A DNA stretch of 64,000 nt from UBA11740 sp035635855 (lineage in GTDB: Bacteria; Acidobacteriota; Blastocatellia; Pyrinomonadales; Pyrinomonadaceae). The notes below the pieces were generated by a model that saw only the letters and a list, made by a program, of their open reading frames with translations, did not search any database and was not told the origin of the DNA. A program made the translations under genes and the position numbers. The stretch covers positions 124,001 through 188,000 of the forward strand of contig DASQAF010000029.1 in NCBI GenBank assembly GCA_035635855.1, written 5' to 3'. Positions 49,035-57,378 of the stretch are shown piece by piece (within the stretch, counting starts at the first letter, position 1; every line of letters starts with the position of its first letter).

Positions 49035-49640
49035 CTACAACTCGACGCCGTTTTCCCCCAACTCGCGCCGCAACTGCGCCACATCATGAAAAAGAATTGT
49101 TGCCAGGCCCAATTCGCGTGGGCATTCAAGGTTTACTTCCCGATCGTCGATGAAAATGCATTCCGCCGGTTGGCGCTGGGTCACTTGCAATGCTATGCGA
49201 TAGATCGCTTCATCCGGTTTTCGTAAACCCAGAAAACACGAACTGAAGAAAACAGAAAAGTAGCGTCGCAATCCGAAATGTTCGATGCGATAGACGTTCA
49301 ACTCGAGAATCTCGTTGTTGAGTGTAGCCATAAAGTACTTGCCGGAGGAGGCCAGCTGGCTGGCAATTTCTATTGAATCCGGCTTTGGTTGCGACTGCGC
49401 GAAGATGTAGTCGCGAAACTCTTCACGGGTGAACGTGCGGGGGCGATAGAAAATCGCGCGGTCGAGATAACGCTCCAGCGTCAGACGGTTAGTCTCGATT
49501 GCGTGCGCGACTTTTTCGTGACGCTCGCTGAATTCGTCCCAATCGAGCCCGAACCGCTCAGCGGCCGCGCGTCGCGAGTCGTGTCCCCAGCCATCGACAA
49601 GCAGTACCCCGCCGATGTCGAAGAAGATCGTGGTAATCAT
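49035..49640 (-). CDS. HAD superfamily hydrolase (HAD-IA)
   Basis: This 201-residue protein has motif I IFFDIGGVLL with nucleophile Asp8 (DxG instead of DxD), motif II in YFMATLNNEI, the motif III Lys in GLRKPDEAIYRIAL and motif IV acidic residues in IFIDDREVNLECPREL. The four-helix cap sits between motifs I and II. The missing second Asp of motif I may lower phosphatase activity, but the family tolerates it. It resembles YihX-type sugar-phosphate phosphatases. The substrate is unknown. Confidence 0.85.
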   Translation of the reverse strand: MITTIFFDIGGVLLVDGWGHDSRRAAAERFGLDWDEFSERHEKVAHAIETNRLTLERYLDRAIFYRPRTFTREEFRDYIFAQSQPKPDSIEIASQLASSGKYFMATLNNEILELNVYRIEHFGLRRYFSVFFSSCFLGLRKPDEAIYRIALQVTQRQPAECIFIDDREVNLECPRELGLATILFHDVAQLRRELGENGVEL

Positions 49641-49726
49641 GGCAGTGTCAGAACCGGGAGCGGTAGCGACCGGATCATAATATCAAGTTGAGTCTTGGAT
49701 CCCGTAACGCTCCGGGTTCCGACACT

Positions 49727-50191
49727 CTACCAGCGATGATAAGCCGGATGGCCGGGCTTGACCGCGACAAAAGTCCCGCGACAAGTAGCGCAGACTTTGT
49801 CGTGGGCGATCAGCTCGCCTTCGACGATGGCACGGTCGTTGGTTGATTCGACGACGCGCGCGCGCAACTCGACTGGTTTGTCAGTCGGCGTCGGTCGCAG
49901 CAACTTAATTGTATAGTCCGCAGTAACTGTGCACGGTGGATGATCAAGTCCGGCCTGCTTCATCAGGTAGTAGGTTGCGGTCCAGTTGCAGTGACAATCT
50001 AGCAGCGTCCCAATAATTCCACCACTCAGCATTCCCGGAAACGCTTCCTGATAAGTCTCAGGCTGGAAGGTGGCGACGACTTCATCGCCCTGCGGAAAAC
50101 TTCTAATGTGCAAGCCTTTGTCGTTCGCCGGGCCACAACCAAAGCACGCATTGTTTGGCGCGTATGTTTCCTGGATACTTTTTTCGTTCAT
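49727..50191 (-). CDS. PaaI-type hotdog thioesterase
   Basis: From ATG 50191 it has 154 residues; the open frame reaches 50257 but enters a repeat. NACFGCGPANDKGLHIRSFP is the N-terminal signature of this subfamily. AFPGMLSGGIIGTLLDCHCN holds the hotdog helix with the catalytic Asp, and the end is a strand pair with Cys-x2-Cys (KVCATCRGTFVAV). It would hydrolyse an aromatic or short acyl-CoA. Ninety bases of repeat separate it from the benzoate-CoA-ligase-like gene on the same strand, so a shared transcript and role in aromatic-CoA metabolism is possible. Confidence 0.83.
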   Translation of the reverse strand: MNEKSIQETYAPNNACFGCGPANDKGLHIRSFPQGDEVVATFQPETYQEAFPGMLSGGIIGTLLDCHCNWTATYYLMKQAGLDHPPCTVTADYTIKLLRPTPTDKPVELRARVVESTNDRAIVEGELIAHDKVCATCRGTFVAVKPGHPAYHRW

Positions 50192-50220
50192 GTGTTCATC
50201 AGAATCGAGGGTTCTTTCCT

Positions 50221-50282
50221 GGAGCCTTTGCGCCACGGCGTGAAAAAACAATCTCACGCAAAGGCGCTAGGACGCAAAGTCA
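50221..50282. repeat. dispersed AAGGCGCAAAGACGC-type palindromic repeat, copy 2
   Basis: It contains CTTTGCGCCACGGCGTGAA followed by CTCACGCAAAGGCGC and GACGCAAAG. On the opposite strand the first half matches the element at 867-957 (TTCACGCC..GGCGCAAAG). The stop of the ligase gene is inside its end. Confidence 0.7.
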
Positions 50283-51848
50283 CGAAGCCGCACGCAGGGC
50301 GCGCAACTGTTCTCGCAATTTGTACCTCTGTACCTTGCCGGTCGCAGTATGCGGCAATTCAGAAATAAAAATGTAACGGCGCGGTCGTTTGAATCGCGGC
50401 AGAGCATTTTCGCAAAGCGCGCACAAGTCTTTCTCGGCCAGTTTCGAGTCGCCGGTGTCCTGCATGACGATGAATGCACAGACGCAGGACAGTCCGTCCG
50501 CGTCGAACCCTTCGACCACGGCTGCGGCTCGCACAGCTTCGCTTCTTAGCAGGACATTTTCGACTTCAATCGGTGAAACCCATTGCCCGGTCGGCTTGAA
50601 ACAATCATCGCTGCGGCCCTGGTGCCACCAATAACCATCGGCGTCGTGGCGATAGAGATCGCCCGTGCGCACCCAGCCATCGACGAAGGTGTCCGCGGTT
50701 GCTCCCGGCCGCTGCCAGTAACGACTGGCGGCGCTGTTCCCTCTAATCCATAGGTTTCCAACTTCGCCTGTATCAGTCGGCGTTCCCTCATGATCAATCA
50801 GCCGCGCTTCATAACCGCGCAGGAGCTTGCCGCTGCTACCGTAACGCACAGCGCCTTTATGATTCGACATGAACATGTGCAGCATTTCAGTTGAGCCGAT
50901 CCCGTCCAGAACCTCGACCCCAAAAGTTCTTTGCCATTCTTCACCGAGTTGCGCCGGCAAGGCTTCACCGGCTGAGACGCACAGGCGCAAGCTCGACGTG
51001 TCCAGAACATTCCCCTGCCGATGATGTTCCAGCAGCATGCGATAAATGAGCGGCACGCCGAAAAAGATCGTCGGATGATATTCATGGAAAACCCCGCTGA
51101 TAACATCCGGCGCAGGCTTTTCGCGACAAAGAACCGTCGTGAAACCGTTGAGCAGCGGAAAGGTGAAACTGTTTCCGAGCCCGTATGCAAACGGCAAGCG
51201 CGATGAAGAGAACAGGCGATCGCTTTCGCGTAGGCGCAAAACTTCGCTACCGAAAGTTTCGTTGGTGTAGAAAGTATCTGCCTGACGATGGACCGCACCC
51301 TTGGGCTCGCCGGTGCTGCCCGAGGTGTAGAGAATGAACGCGTCCGCAGCGTCGTTTCCGGGGACGGGAAAGTCAGACCCAAGTGGTTGGCGCTTAGCGC
51401 GGTCAAAAGCTTGCGCCCTGATGCCCGCGATTGACGATGGCACTGATTCTTTGTTTCGGCAGACTGCCAGCAGGTTCTTAAAATCATTCCAGGTTTCGGC
51501 CGTGGAAAACAAGGAATCGGCGGCATTGGCCTCAACGATCGCCGCAGCGGCGCCGCAGTCTTTCAGGATGACCAGTTGATCCTCGCGCCGAAGCGCCAGG
51601 TTGATCGGCACCGCAATCGCACCCAGTGAGATCACCGCCACGAATGACGCGATGAATTCCGGCGAATCGTTCAGCAGAATGCCAACGCGGTCTCCTTCTC
51701 CGATTCCCAGCGCGTGCAGTGCTTCCGCAGTTTGCACAGTTGTGGCGCGCAACTCTCCATAAGTAATTTGACGGTGCTCGTAAAGTACGGCGACGCGCGC
51801 GGCACGTTGAGGCGGATAGAGGCGATCGAAAAGGGTCGGAGCGTTCAT
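50280..51848 (-). CDS. benzoate-CoA ligase family acyl-CoA synthetase
   Basis: This 522-residue ANL-superfamily enzyme has FILYTSGSTGEPKGAVHRQ as the P-loop, RLPFAYGLGNSFTFPLLNGF and DGIGSTEMLHMFMSNHKGAV as blocks diagnostic of the benzoate/aminobenzoate-CoA ligase branch, and WVRTGDLYRHDADGYWWHQG with SDDCFKPTGQWVSPIEVE for the hinge. The adenylation Lys lies in PHTATGKVQRYKLR. It would turn an aromatic acid into its CoA thioester. Together with the FAD monooxygenase, RidA, crotonase and dehydrogenase at 1-9 kb it fits an aerobic aromatic-CoA route. The last codons and stop adjoin a palindromic repeat. Confidence 0.88.
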   Translation of the reverse strand: MNAPTLFDRLYPPQRAARVAVLYEHRQITYGELRATTVQTAEALHALGIGEGDRVGILLNDSPEFIASFVAVISLGAIAVPINLALRREDQLVILKDCGAAAAIVEANAADSLFSTAETWNDFKNLLAVCRNKESVPSSIAGIRAQAFDRAKRQPLGSDFPVPGNDAADAFILYTSGSTGEPKGAVHRQADTFYTNETFGSEVLRLRESDRLFSSSRLPFAYGLGNSFTFPLLNGFTTVLCREKPAPDVISGVFHEYHPTIFFGVPLIYRMLLEHHRQGNVLDTSSLRLCVSAGEALPAQLGEEWQRTFGVEVLDGIGSTEMLHMFMSNHKGAVRYGSSGKLLRGYEARLIDHEGTPTDTGEVGNLWIRGNSAASRYWQRPGATADTFVDGWVRTGDLYRHDADGYWWHQGRSDDCFKPTGQWVSPIEVENVLLRSEAVRAAAVVEGFDADGLSCVCAFIVMQDTGDSKLAEKDLCALCENALPRFKRPRRYIFISELPHTATGKVQRYKLREQLRALRAAS

Positions 51849-51961
51849 GGCAAAGTCGCACAGATTTTAGTGGCACAGACTTTAGTCTGTGAACCTCGGA
51901 ATCGCAACCAGACCGACGCTCTGGTTTTGAGAGTTACCCGCTGCTGTGGTTTGATTACACC

Positions 51962-52315
51962 ATGCCCGTCGTTAAGAAGCGCGATCACCAGACTGAGTCT
52001 CGTCTGTTGCTGGAATCCGGCGACCCGGTCGACTTGCCGCCCGCAGAGGTCGCGGATAATGCAGTGCTGGTTCAGTTTGAAAAGTTCAAGCCTTTCGTTC
52101 CGGAACTGCTCGACGCCCTGCGCGCGGGCACCACCACTGAGCCGGTGGCGGTAATGAATGACGGCTCGACCTTTGCTGTTCATGGAGTCACGCGCACATT
52201 CTGGGTCAAGATCTGGCATTCGGCCGGAACTGAACTTTCAAAGATCGAGCGCGTTCAAATCATCAGTTGCTTGCCATCGACACGCGGGACAAACGTAATC
52301 ATCGGCGAAGAGTGA
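51962..52315 (+). CDS. hypothetical protein
   Basis: This 117-residue soluble protein has no recognised motif. VAVMNDGSTFAVHGVTRTFW and the closing STRGTNVIIGEE look beta-rich, and the N-terminal ESGDPVDLPPAEVADNAVLV is acidic. It is divergent from the ligase gene (113-base gap, likely shared regulatory DNA) and precedes the CCA-type gene. Reading frame, codon pattern and ATG are plausible, but there is no clear ribosome site. It could also be a conserved unknown specific to this phylum. Confidence 0.6.
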   Translation: MPVVKKRDHQTESRLLLESGDPVDLPPAEVADNAVLVQFEKFKPFVPELLDALRAGTTTEPVAVMNDGSTFAVHGVTRTFWVKIWHSAGTELSKIERVQIISCLPSTRGTNVIIGEE

Positions 52316-52350
52316 CGGCTCACTGCCGGCCTGACAATACTTGTTTAAGT

Positions 52351-52369
52351 GGGCGGGCTAATGCCCGCC
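52351..52369. repeat. GGCGGGCTAATGCCCGCC palindrome
   Basis: A 19-base perfect inverted repeat (GGGCGGGC / GCCCGCC with TAAT in the loop) directly upstream of the CCA-type gene. It contains an in-frame ATG that would extend that protein by translated repeat, so the start downstream is preferred. Confidence 0.6.
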
Positions 52370-52375
52370 TTTCTA

Positions 52376-53806
52376 ATGACGAATCTCAAGGTACCCGAAA
52401 AAGTTGTGAAGCTGGCTAAAGCCGTGCGCGCGGCCGGTGGTCGCGCGTTGCTGGTCGGTGGCTGCGTGCGCGACGAGTTAATGGGGGCGCAGCCGAAGGA
52501 TTGGGACCTCGAGGTCTATGGAGTTAAGCCCGCAAGGCTGCGCGGGCTTTTGGATCAGTTTGGCACCGTGAATGTCGTCGGCGAAGCTTTTACCGTTTAC
52601 AAGCTCGGAGCGGATCTGGATGTCTCGCTACCGCGTCGCGAGCGCAAAACCGGCCGGGGCCATCGTGGGTTTGTGATCGAAGGCGACCCGGCGATGACTT
52701 TCGTGGACGCGACGGCCCGAAGAGACTTTACGATCAACGCAATTCTGAAAGATCCTTTGACCGGCGAGATCATCGATCCACATCACGGCCGCGACGATCT
52801 GAAGAGCGGGATTCTGCGGGCAGTCTCTCTCGACACTTTCGCGGAAGATAGCCTGCGCGTTTTGCGCGCGGCGCAGTTTGCCGCTCGCTTCGAATTCCGG
52901 ATCGAACCCGAAACTGTCGTGCTTTGTCGGGCGATTGATCTATCGGACTTACCCCCGGAAAGGATTTGGGGCGAGACGGAAAAACTCCTGTTGCGGGCGC
53001 AGCGGCCATCGATCGGGCTGGGTTGGCTGCACGCGCTTGGGGTCCTCGATCAATTGTTTCCTGAGATTAGGGCGCTTATCGAAGTGCCGCAGGATTCCGA
53101 TTGGCATCCCGAAGGCGATGTGTTTGTGCACACCCGGCTGGTTATCGATCGCGCACGTGAACTGATCGAGGATTTGCCCTATGCCAAACAGGTCACCGTC
53201 ATGCTGGCGGCTCTATGTCATGATTTTGGCAAACCGGCGACAACGGAATTTGTTGACGGCCGTCTGCGTTCGCGCGGCCATGAAGAAGCAGGCGTCGCGC
53301 CCACTTTGAGCTTTCTCGATAGACTAAGCGTTCACACGCTGGACGGCTACGACGTGCGCGCGCAGGTGCTGGCGCTGGTGCGCGATCATCTCAAACCCGG
53401 TGAATACTATAAGAAGCGCGATCAAGTCGGCGACGGCGCGTTCCGCCGCCTGGCGCGCAAATGCGAACTCGATTTACTTTATCGGGTGGCCAAAGCCGAC
53501 TCGTTGGGTCGCAACGCTGATTGGGTTCCGCGCGAGAAGTGGTATGACGCCGCAGCCCAGGATTGGTTTATCGATCGCGCGCGCGAGTTGGAGGTGGAAT
53601 CCAAAGCGCCGGCGCCGATCTTACTGGGACGTCACTTGTTGGAGATGGGTCTGCAACCCGGTCCGCGGATCGGCGAAATCACGCGCGCGGTTTACGAGAT
53701 GCAGCTTGATGGAAAGGTCCGCGATCTTGATGGGGCGAAGGAAGTTGCTAGGAAGATGAAATCCACAGATTACGCAGATTACACAGACCGAAAAATCAAA
53801 AGGTAA
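52376..53806 (+). CDS. cca: CCA tRNA nucleotidyltransferase / poly(A) polymerase family protein with HD domain
   Basis: About 476 residues from ATG 52376. The frame opens at GTG 52349 but passes through a palindromic repeat. RALLVGGCVRDELMGAQPKDWDLEVYGV is the nucleotidyltransferase core with the DxD pair. FVDATARRDFTINAILKDPL is the second active-site block, followed by the neck helices. An HD phosphohydrolase-like domain (AALCHDFGKPATTEF, RSRGHEEAG) follows. It adds or repairs the 3' CCA of tRNA. The last 14 residues (STDYADYTDRKIKR) are translated from the left end of the GxxExxY element, so the natural C-terminus was altered by that insertion. Confidence 0.88.
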   Translation: MTNLKVPEKVVKLAKAVRAAGGRALLVGGCVRDELMGAQPKDWDLEVYGVKPARLRGLLDQFGTVNVVGEAFTVYKLGADLDVSLPRRERKTGRGHRGFVIEGDPAMTFVDATARRDFTINAILKDPLTGEIIDPHHGRDDLKSGILRAVSLDTFAEDSLRVLRAAQFAARFEFRIEPETVVLCRAIDLSDLPPERIWGETEKLLLRAQRPSIGLGWLHALGVLDQLFPEIRALIEVPQDSDWHPEGDVFVHTRLVIDRARELIEDLPYAKQVTVMLAALCHDFGKPATTEFVDGRLRSRGHEEAGVAPTLSFLDRLSVHTLDGYDVRAQVLALVRDHLKPGEYYKKRDQVGDGAFRRLARKCELDLLYRVAKADSLGRNADWVPREKWYDAAAQDWFIDRARELEVESKAPAPILLGRHLLEMGLQPGPRIGEITRAVYEMQLDGKVRDLDGAKEVARKMKSTDYADYTDRKIKR

Positions 53807-54264
53807 AGGATCGGAAAAGCTATGCGATCATTGTCTTCACAAGTAGGGAATTTCTCCAAAAAGCCGGCGCGGACTAATCAGCACAAGACTATGATCAAGA
53901 AGGACCTCACCGAACGCGATCCCAAGACTCACGCGATTATCGGTGCAGCAATCGAAGTGCACAAGCAACTTGGCTGTGGCTTTCTTCAGCCCGTCTATCA
54001 AGAAGCTTTGGCGGTGGAGTTTTCAAAACGCCAGATTCCATTTCACCGGAAGGTGACTACCGTGTTGACTTCATCTGTTTCGAAGGGGTTGCTGTCGGAC
54101 TTAAGGCGTTGGCAAGACTCAGTGGCACCGAAGAAGCACAGGTGATTAACTATCTCAAAGCCAGCGGCCACGAAATAGGTTTACTGCTGAATTTTGGCAC
54201 TCGCTCGTTGGAACATAAGCGATTTATCCTTTCTAACAGTAAAAAATCTGTGTAATCTGTGGAT
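53761..54264. mobile_element. GxxExxY nuclease gene flanked by inverted terminal repeats (decayed)
   Basis: The left end ATCCACAGATTAC..ACAGA (53761-53787) and right end TCTGTGTAATCTGTGGAT (54247-54264) are inverted copies; the first 13 bases match exactly. Between them lies a single decayed GxxExxY (PD-(D/E)XK) gene. The left end lies inside the last codons of the CCA-type gene. The right end stops two bases before the ATG of an acyl-CoA dehydrogenase. The same end sequence recurs with GxxExxY genes in other bacteria (from memory). About 504 bases in all. No target-site duplication was identified. Confidence 0.55.
53891..54255 (+). pseudogene. GxxExxY (PD-(D/E)XK-like) protein, frameshifted and motif-decayed
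   Basis: ATG 53891 opens MIKKDLTERDPKTHAIIGAA followed by IEVHKQLGCGFLQPVYQEAL. After IPFHRK the frame is lost. The downstream frame beginning at 54058 reads YRVDFICFEGVAVGLKALAR and then QVINYLKASGHEIGLLLNFG, ending at 54255. Relative to the family about 15 residues are missing at the join. The eponymous Glu is Gln (GFLQPVY instead of GFLExVY), and the ExK motif reads GLKA instead of ELKA. The gene is thus broken by a shift or deletion and by both catalytic-position changes. Confidence 0.85.
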
Positions 54265-54266
54265 AT

Positions 54267-55496
54267 ATGATTGATCTCGAACTTACCGACGACCACGAAG
54301 CCCTGGTGCAAACTGTGCGCGAGTTCGCGCAGAAAGAAGTTGCCCCGTACATAAAGGAGTGGGACGAGAAACAGGAGTTCCACCCCGAAGTATTTGAGAA
54401 GATGGGCGCATTGAACCTGCTCGGAGTCTGTATTCCCGAGGAATACGGCGGCGCCGGTTTTGATTACATCTCGCTCGGGCTCGTCTGTGAAGAACTGGAA
54501 GCAGTGGACACGTTTTTGCGCGTGGCCATGTCAGTTCACACCGGATTGAATTCGCTGACGTTGTATTCATGGGGCACTGAGGAACAGAAACAGAAGTACC
54601 TGGTGCCTCAAGCGAAGGGCGAAAAGCTGGCTACCTACGGTCTAACGGAGCCGGGTGCCGGGTCTGATGTGGTGGGTTCACGCTCAACGGCGCGTCGCGA
54701 AGGCAACGAATACGTCTTGAACGGCGAAAAGATGTGGATCAGCCTCGCGGACACGGCCGATAACTTTCTATTCTTCTGTTGGACCGATGAAGAGAAACGA
54801 AGGAAGCGCGATCATTCAGGCATGTCCTGCTTTATCGTCGAGCGCACCATGAAAGGATTCACATCGGGAACGATACACGGAAAGCTGGGCATTCGCGCCG
54901 GCAACACCGGATATTTCAGTCTGCAGGGCGTGCGGGTGCCGAAAGAGAACCTCCTCGGCGAAGAAGGCGAAGGCTTCAAGATTGCGATGTTCGCCCTCGA
55001 GCAGGGACGGTTCACGGTGGCCGCCGGCGCGACCGGAGTTATCCGCGCCTCGCGCGACGCGTCTGTGGCCTATGCCAATGAACGCGAAACGTTCGGTACG
55101 AAGATCGCGAATCATCAACTGGTCAAACAAAAAATAGCCGACATGGAAGCTGACTACCAGATGTCCCGCTTGCTTTGGCTGCGCTCCGGCTGGTTGAAGA
55201 ATGAAGGCCAATCCAGCGGCCGCGCTACGAGTTTGGCGAAATGGCAGGCCACCGTACGCAGTGAGAAGGCGGCCTCAATGGCTATCGAAGTTCACGGCGC
55301 CAATGGGTACTCGAACGATTATCCGGTGGAACGTTATCTAAGGAACTGTAAAGCGGCGGTCATCTACGAGGGGACGCGTGACATTCACACGTTGATGCAG
55401 GCTGATTGGGCTTTAGGATTGAAGAAAGAGAAACCTGCTCGGAAGAGTTTGCCACCGTGGAAGGCGGTCGAGTCGCGCGGCGCAGTCGCGCTGTGA
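54267..55496 (+). CDS. acyl-CoA dehydrogenase
   Basis: This 409-residue dehydrogenase is of the short-chain/glutaryl-CoA-type branch. ATYGLTEPGAGSDVVGSRS is the FAD/substrate loop, YVLNGEKMWISLADTADNF the central strand, and RETFGTKIANHQLVKQKIAD the C-terminal helices. The end AVIYEGTRDIHTLMQADWAL has the catalytic Glu at 368. It is unlike the dehydrogenase at 4084 apart from family motifs. The start at ATG 54267 is only two bases after the terminal repeat of the GxxExxY element, and no ribosome site is visible, so its expression may be altered. The substrate is unknown. Confidence 0.87.
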   Translation: MIDLELTDDHEALVQTVREFAQKEVAPYIKEWDEKQEFHPEVFEKMGALNLLGVCIPEEYGGAGFDYISLGLVCEELEAVDTFLRVAMSVHTGLNSLTLYSWGTEEQKQKYLVPQAKGEKLATYGLTEPGAGSDVVGSRSTARREGNEYVLNGEKMWISLADTADNFLFFCWTDEEKRRKRDHSGMSCFIVERTMKGFTSGTIHGKLGIRAGNTGYFSLQGVRVPKENLLGEEGEGFKIAMFALEQGRFTVAAGATGVIRASRDASVAYANERETFGTKIANHQLVKQKIADMEADYQMSRLLWLRSGWLKNEGQSSGRATSLAKWQATVRSEKAASMAIEVHGANGYSNDYPVERYLRNCKAAVIYEGTRDIHTLMQADWALGLKKEKPARKSLPPWKAVESRGAVAL

Positions 55497-55520
55497 AGAC
55501 TTTTTTAGCTTGATTGCTTG

Positions 55521-55922
55521 TCACTTATTCTGCGGGTCGTTTTGTTCGTGGCCACCCACATATAGGTGCTGCTCAACGGCTCGCTCCACAACCAGCTCAA
55601 TCTGATCCAGGTTGAACGGCTTAGTCACATAAGCAAAGGCGCCCATTCCTATCAACGACTCACTGTCCTGCTCACTGCCTTTGCCCGAAATCAAAATCAC
55701 CGGTATCCCGGAGTTTCCTTGCCGGACTCGTTGCAGTAACTCGAGGCCGGTGAGCCCGGGCATGGCAATGTCCGTCAAGACGGCGTCATACTTTTCAATT
55801 TCAAGGTATTGTAGCGCCTCTTCGGCCATACTGGCCGTGTGACATTCATATCTGTCGGAAAGCAAATCAAGGAGAATTGCGCGGATAGCGTCGTCGTCGT
55901 CCACTATAAGTATTGTTGGCAT
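55521..55922 (-). CDS. stand-alone response regulator receiver protein
   Basis: From ATG 55922 it has 133 residues; the frame starts 11 codons earlier at 55955, and either start is possible. PTILIVDDDDAIRAILLDLL supplies the acidic pocket, DAVLTDIAMPGLTGLELL the phospho-acceptor Asp, VILISGKG the Thr/Ser position and FAYVTKPFNLDQI the Lys. There is no output domain, so it may act as a phosphorelay or CheY-like partner. It converges on the acyl-CoA dehydrogenase with a 24-base gap. The partner kinase is unknown; the hybrid kinase at 13851 is a distant candidate. Confidence 0.88.
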   Translation of the reverse strand: MPTILIVDDDDAIRAILLDLLSDRYECHTASMAEEALQYLEIEKYDAVLTDIAMPGLTGLELLQRVRQGNSGIPVILISGKGSEQDSESLIGMGAFAYVTKPFNLDQIELVVERAVEQHLYVGGHEQNDPQNK

Positions 55923-56011
55923 GAAACTTGTCGTGGTTAGCGAAGCAAGCTGCAATGTTGAACCGTCGTCATTGTAGACGAAGCCCCATCGTTTGACTAT
56001 AGATTTCTTAC

Positions 56012-56052
56012 TAAAAGAAACGGCCCTGCCATTCTGAAGGCCAGAGCCGTTC
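56012..56052 (-). terminator. rho-independent terminator for the methyltransferase gene
   Basis: On the minus strand AACGGCTCTGGCC pairs with GGCAGGGCCGTT (56051 to 56019) with a short loop, then a TCTTTTAG tract follows. It lies just after the minus-strand methyltransferase stop. Confidence 0.75.
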
Positions 56053-56077
56053 CGGTCGCAGACAAAAAGGGAAGAGC

Positions 56078-57160
56078 CTAGTTGCGAGCTTCGAAGATGC
56101 GATTAAATGGCGTTTCAGTGGCGCGATGAAACTGTTTGAAGCCGCCGGCAAGGACCGCGTTTCGCAGGGCTTCCTCAGTAGCCACGGCTCCCAGCGCCGG
56201 GCCTCCCAGGGCCAGCGAATTTGAAGTGCAGCACAGCGTCGAGGCCGCGGAGAATGTTCTGCCAATCGGATTGAAGTTTTCGGCGACATTGTTTCCCGCC
56301 ATCGGTTCAACGATCAGGGCGCTCCCATCAGCAGCCAGGTTCTCGCTCGCTCGCTTCGCGGCACCGCTCGGATCGCCCATGTCGTGCAAGCAGTCAAAGA
56401 AAGCAATCAAGTCATAGCCGCCTTCAACTTTCGGAAAGTCGCTCGCATTTGCGATTTCGAAAGTAACCCGATCAGACACGCCGGCGTCCTTTGCTCTTTC
56501 ACGCGAAGTCGAGATCGAACCTTCGTGATTGTCAAAGCCCCAAAAACGAGAGTTAGGATAAGCCTGAGCCATGATGATCGTCGAAGATCCGTGGCCACAG
56601 CCGATATCGGCAACCTTCGCGCCGGCTTTCAATTTTTCTTCCACCCCGGTGAGCGAGGGGATCCAGGAAGCAATCAGATGGGTCGCGTAGCCGGGACGGA
56701 AGAAACGTTCGGTACCGAGAAATAGTTCCGGATCGTTATCACCCCAGAGGATGCCACCGCCATTCTTGAATGCTTCGAGGATGCGAGTCTGGGCGCCAGT
56801 CATGGCTTTAACCACATAAAATCCACCGCCGACGTAGAACGGACTACTTTGATCGGTAAGCGCGGTTGCCTGCTCTGCCGGCAGCGTATAGCGATCGGTA
56901 TCGGCGTCGTATTCGACGTAGCCTCCGGCCGCTTGATTGATTAGCCATTCCCGGATGTATCGCTCGACAGTGCCGGTGCGCTCTGCGAGTTCCCTGGCGT
57001 TGATAGGTCCGGAGTTGGCCATAGCTTCGTAGATGCCAAGCTTGGTTCCGATGTAAGCCAACGATGAACTCAAGGCGGCGCCAAAGTCGCCGACAACCTT
57101 GCCGAGAAACGCGTTCATCTTGTCTTCGTTGATAGTTCTGATTTGACCGGCGGCAGACAT
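56078..57160 (-). CDS. SAM-dependent methyltransferase with winged-helix N-terminus (Rv2258c-like)
   Basis: From ATG 57160 it has 360 residues. An ideal GGAGG lies eight bases upstream, although the frame continues to 57379. The N-terminal region (about 20-110; LGIYEAMANSGPINARELAE) is a winged-helix dimerisation domain as in plant O-methyltransferase-like enzymes. AGAKVADIGCGHGSSTIIMA is SAM motif I, and YDLIAFFDCLHDMGDPSG is the post-motif. It resembles Rv2258c-type proteins whose substrate is not known. It is divergent from the fructose bisphosphatase gene and ends at a strong terminator. Confidence 0.87.
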   Translation of the reverse strand: MSAAGQIRTINEDKMNAFLGKVVGDFGAALSSSLAYIGTKLGIYEAMANSGPINARELAERTGTVERYIREWLINQAAGGYVEYDADTDRYTLPAEQATALTDQSSPFYVGGGFYVVKAMTGAQTRILEAFKNGGGILWGDNDPELFLGTERFFRPGYATHLIASWIPSLTGVEEKLKAGAKVADIGCGHGSSTIIMAQAYPNSRFWGFDNHEGSISTSRERAKDAGVSDRVTFEIANASDFPKVEGGYDLIAFFDCLHDMGDPSGAAKRASENLAADGSALIVEPMAGNNVAENFNPIGRTFSAASTLCCTSNSLALGGPALGAVATEEALRNAVLAGGFKQFHRATETPFNRIFEARN

Positions 57161-57378
57161 AGCTAGACCTCCTCGAATCTTGTTTCCAGTTAGGTAAAGC
57201 AGGGCAAGTTGGTCAGGATTTTTACGCCAATGGCTGCAGCAAGTCAATGCGGAGCGAAGGGGTCGCATGGTTTTCAGCCCCTCAGGCTTTCTGATACTAT
57301 GGCCGCGCTTTCTTGCAAACCGGACAATTCCAGTCGGCACTCTTACAGATAATGGTTTCTGCGCACAGGAGACAAACA

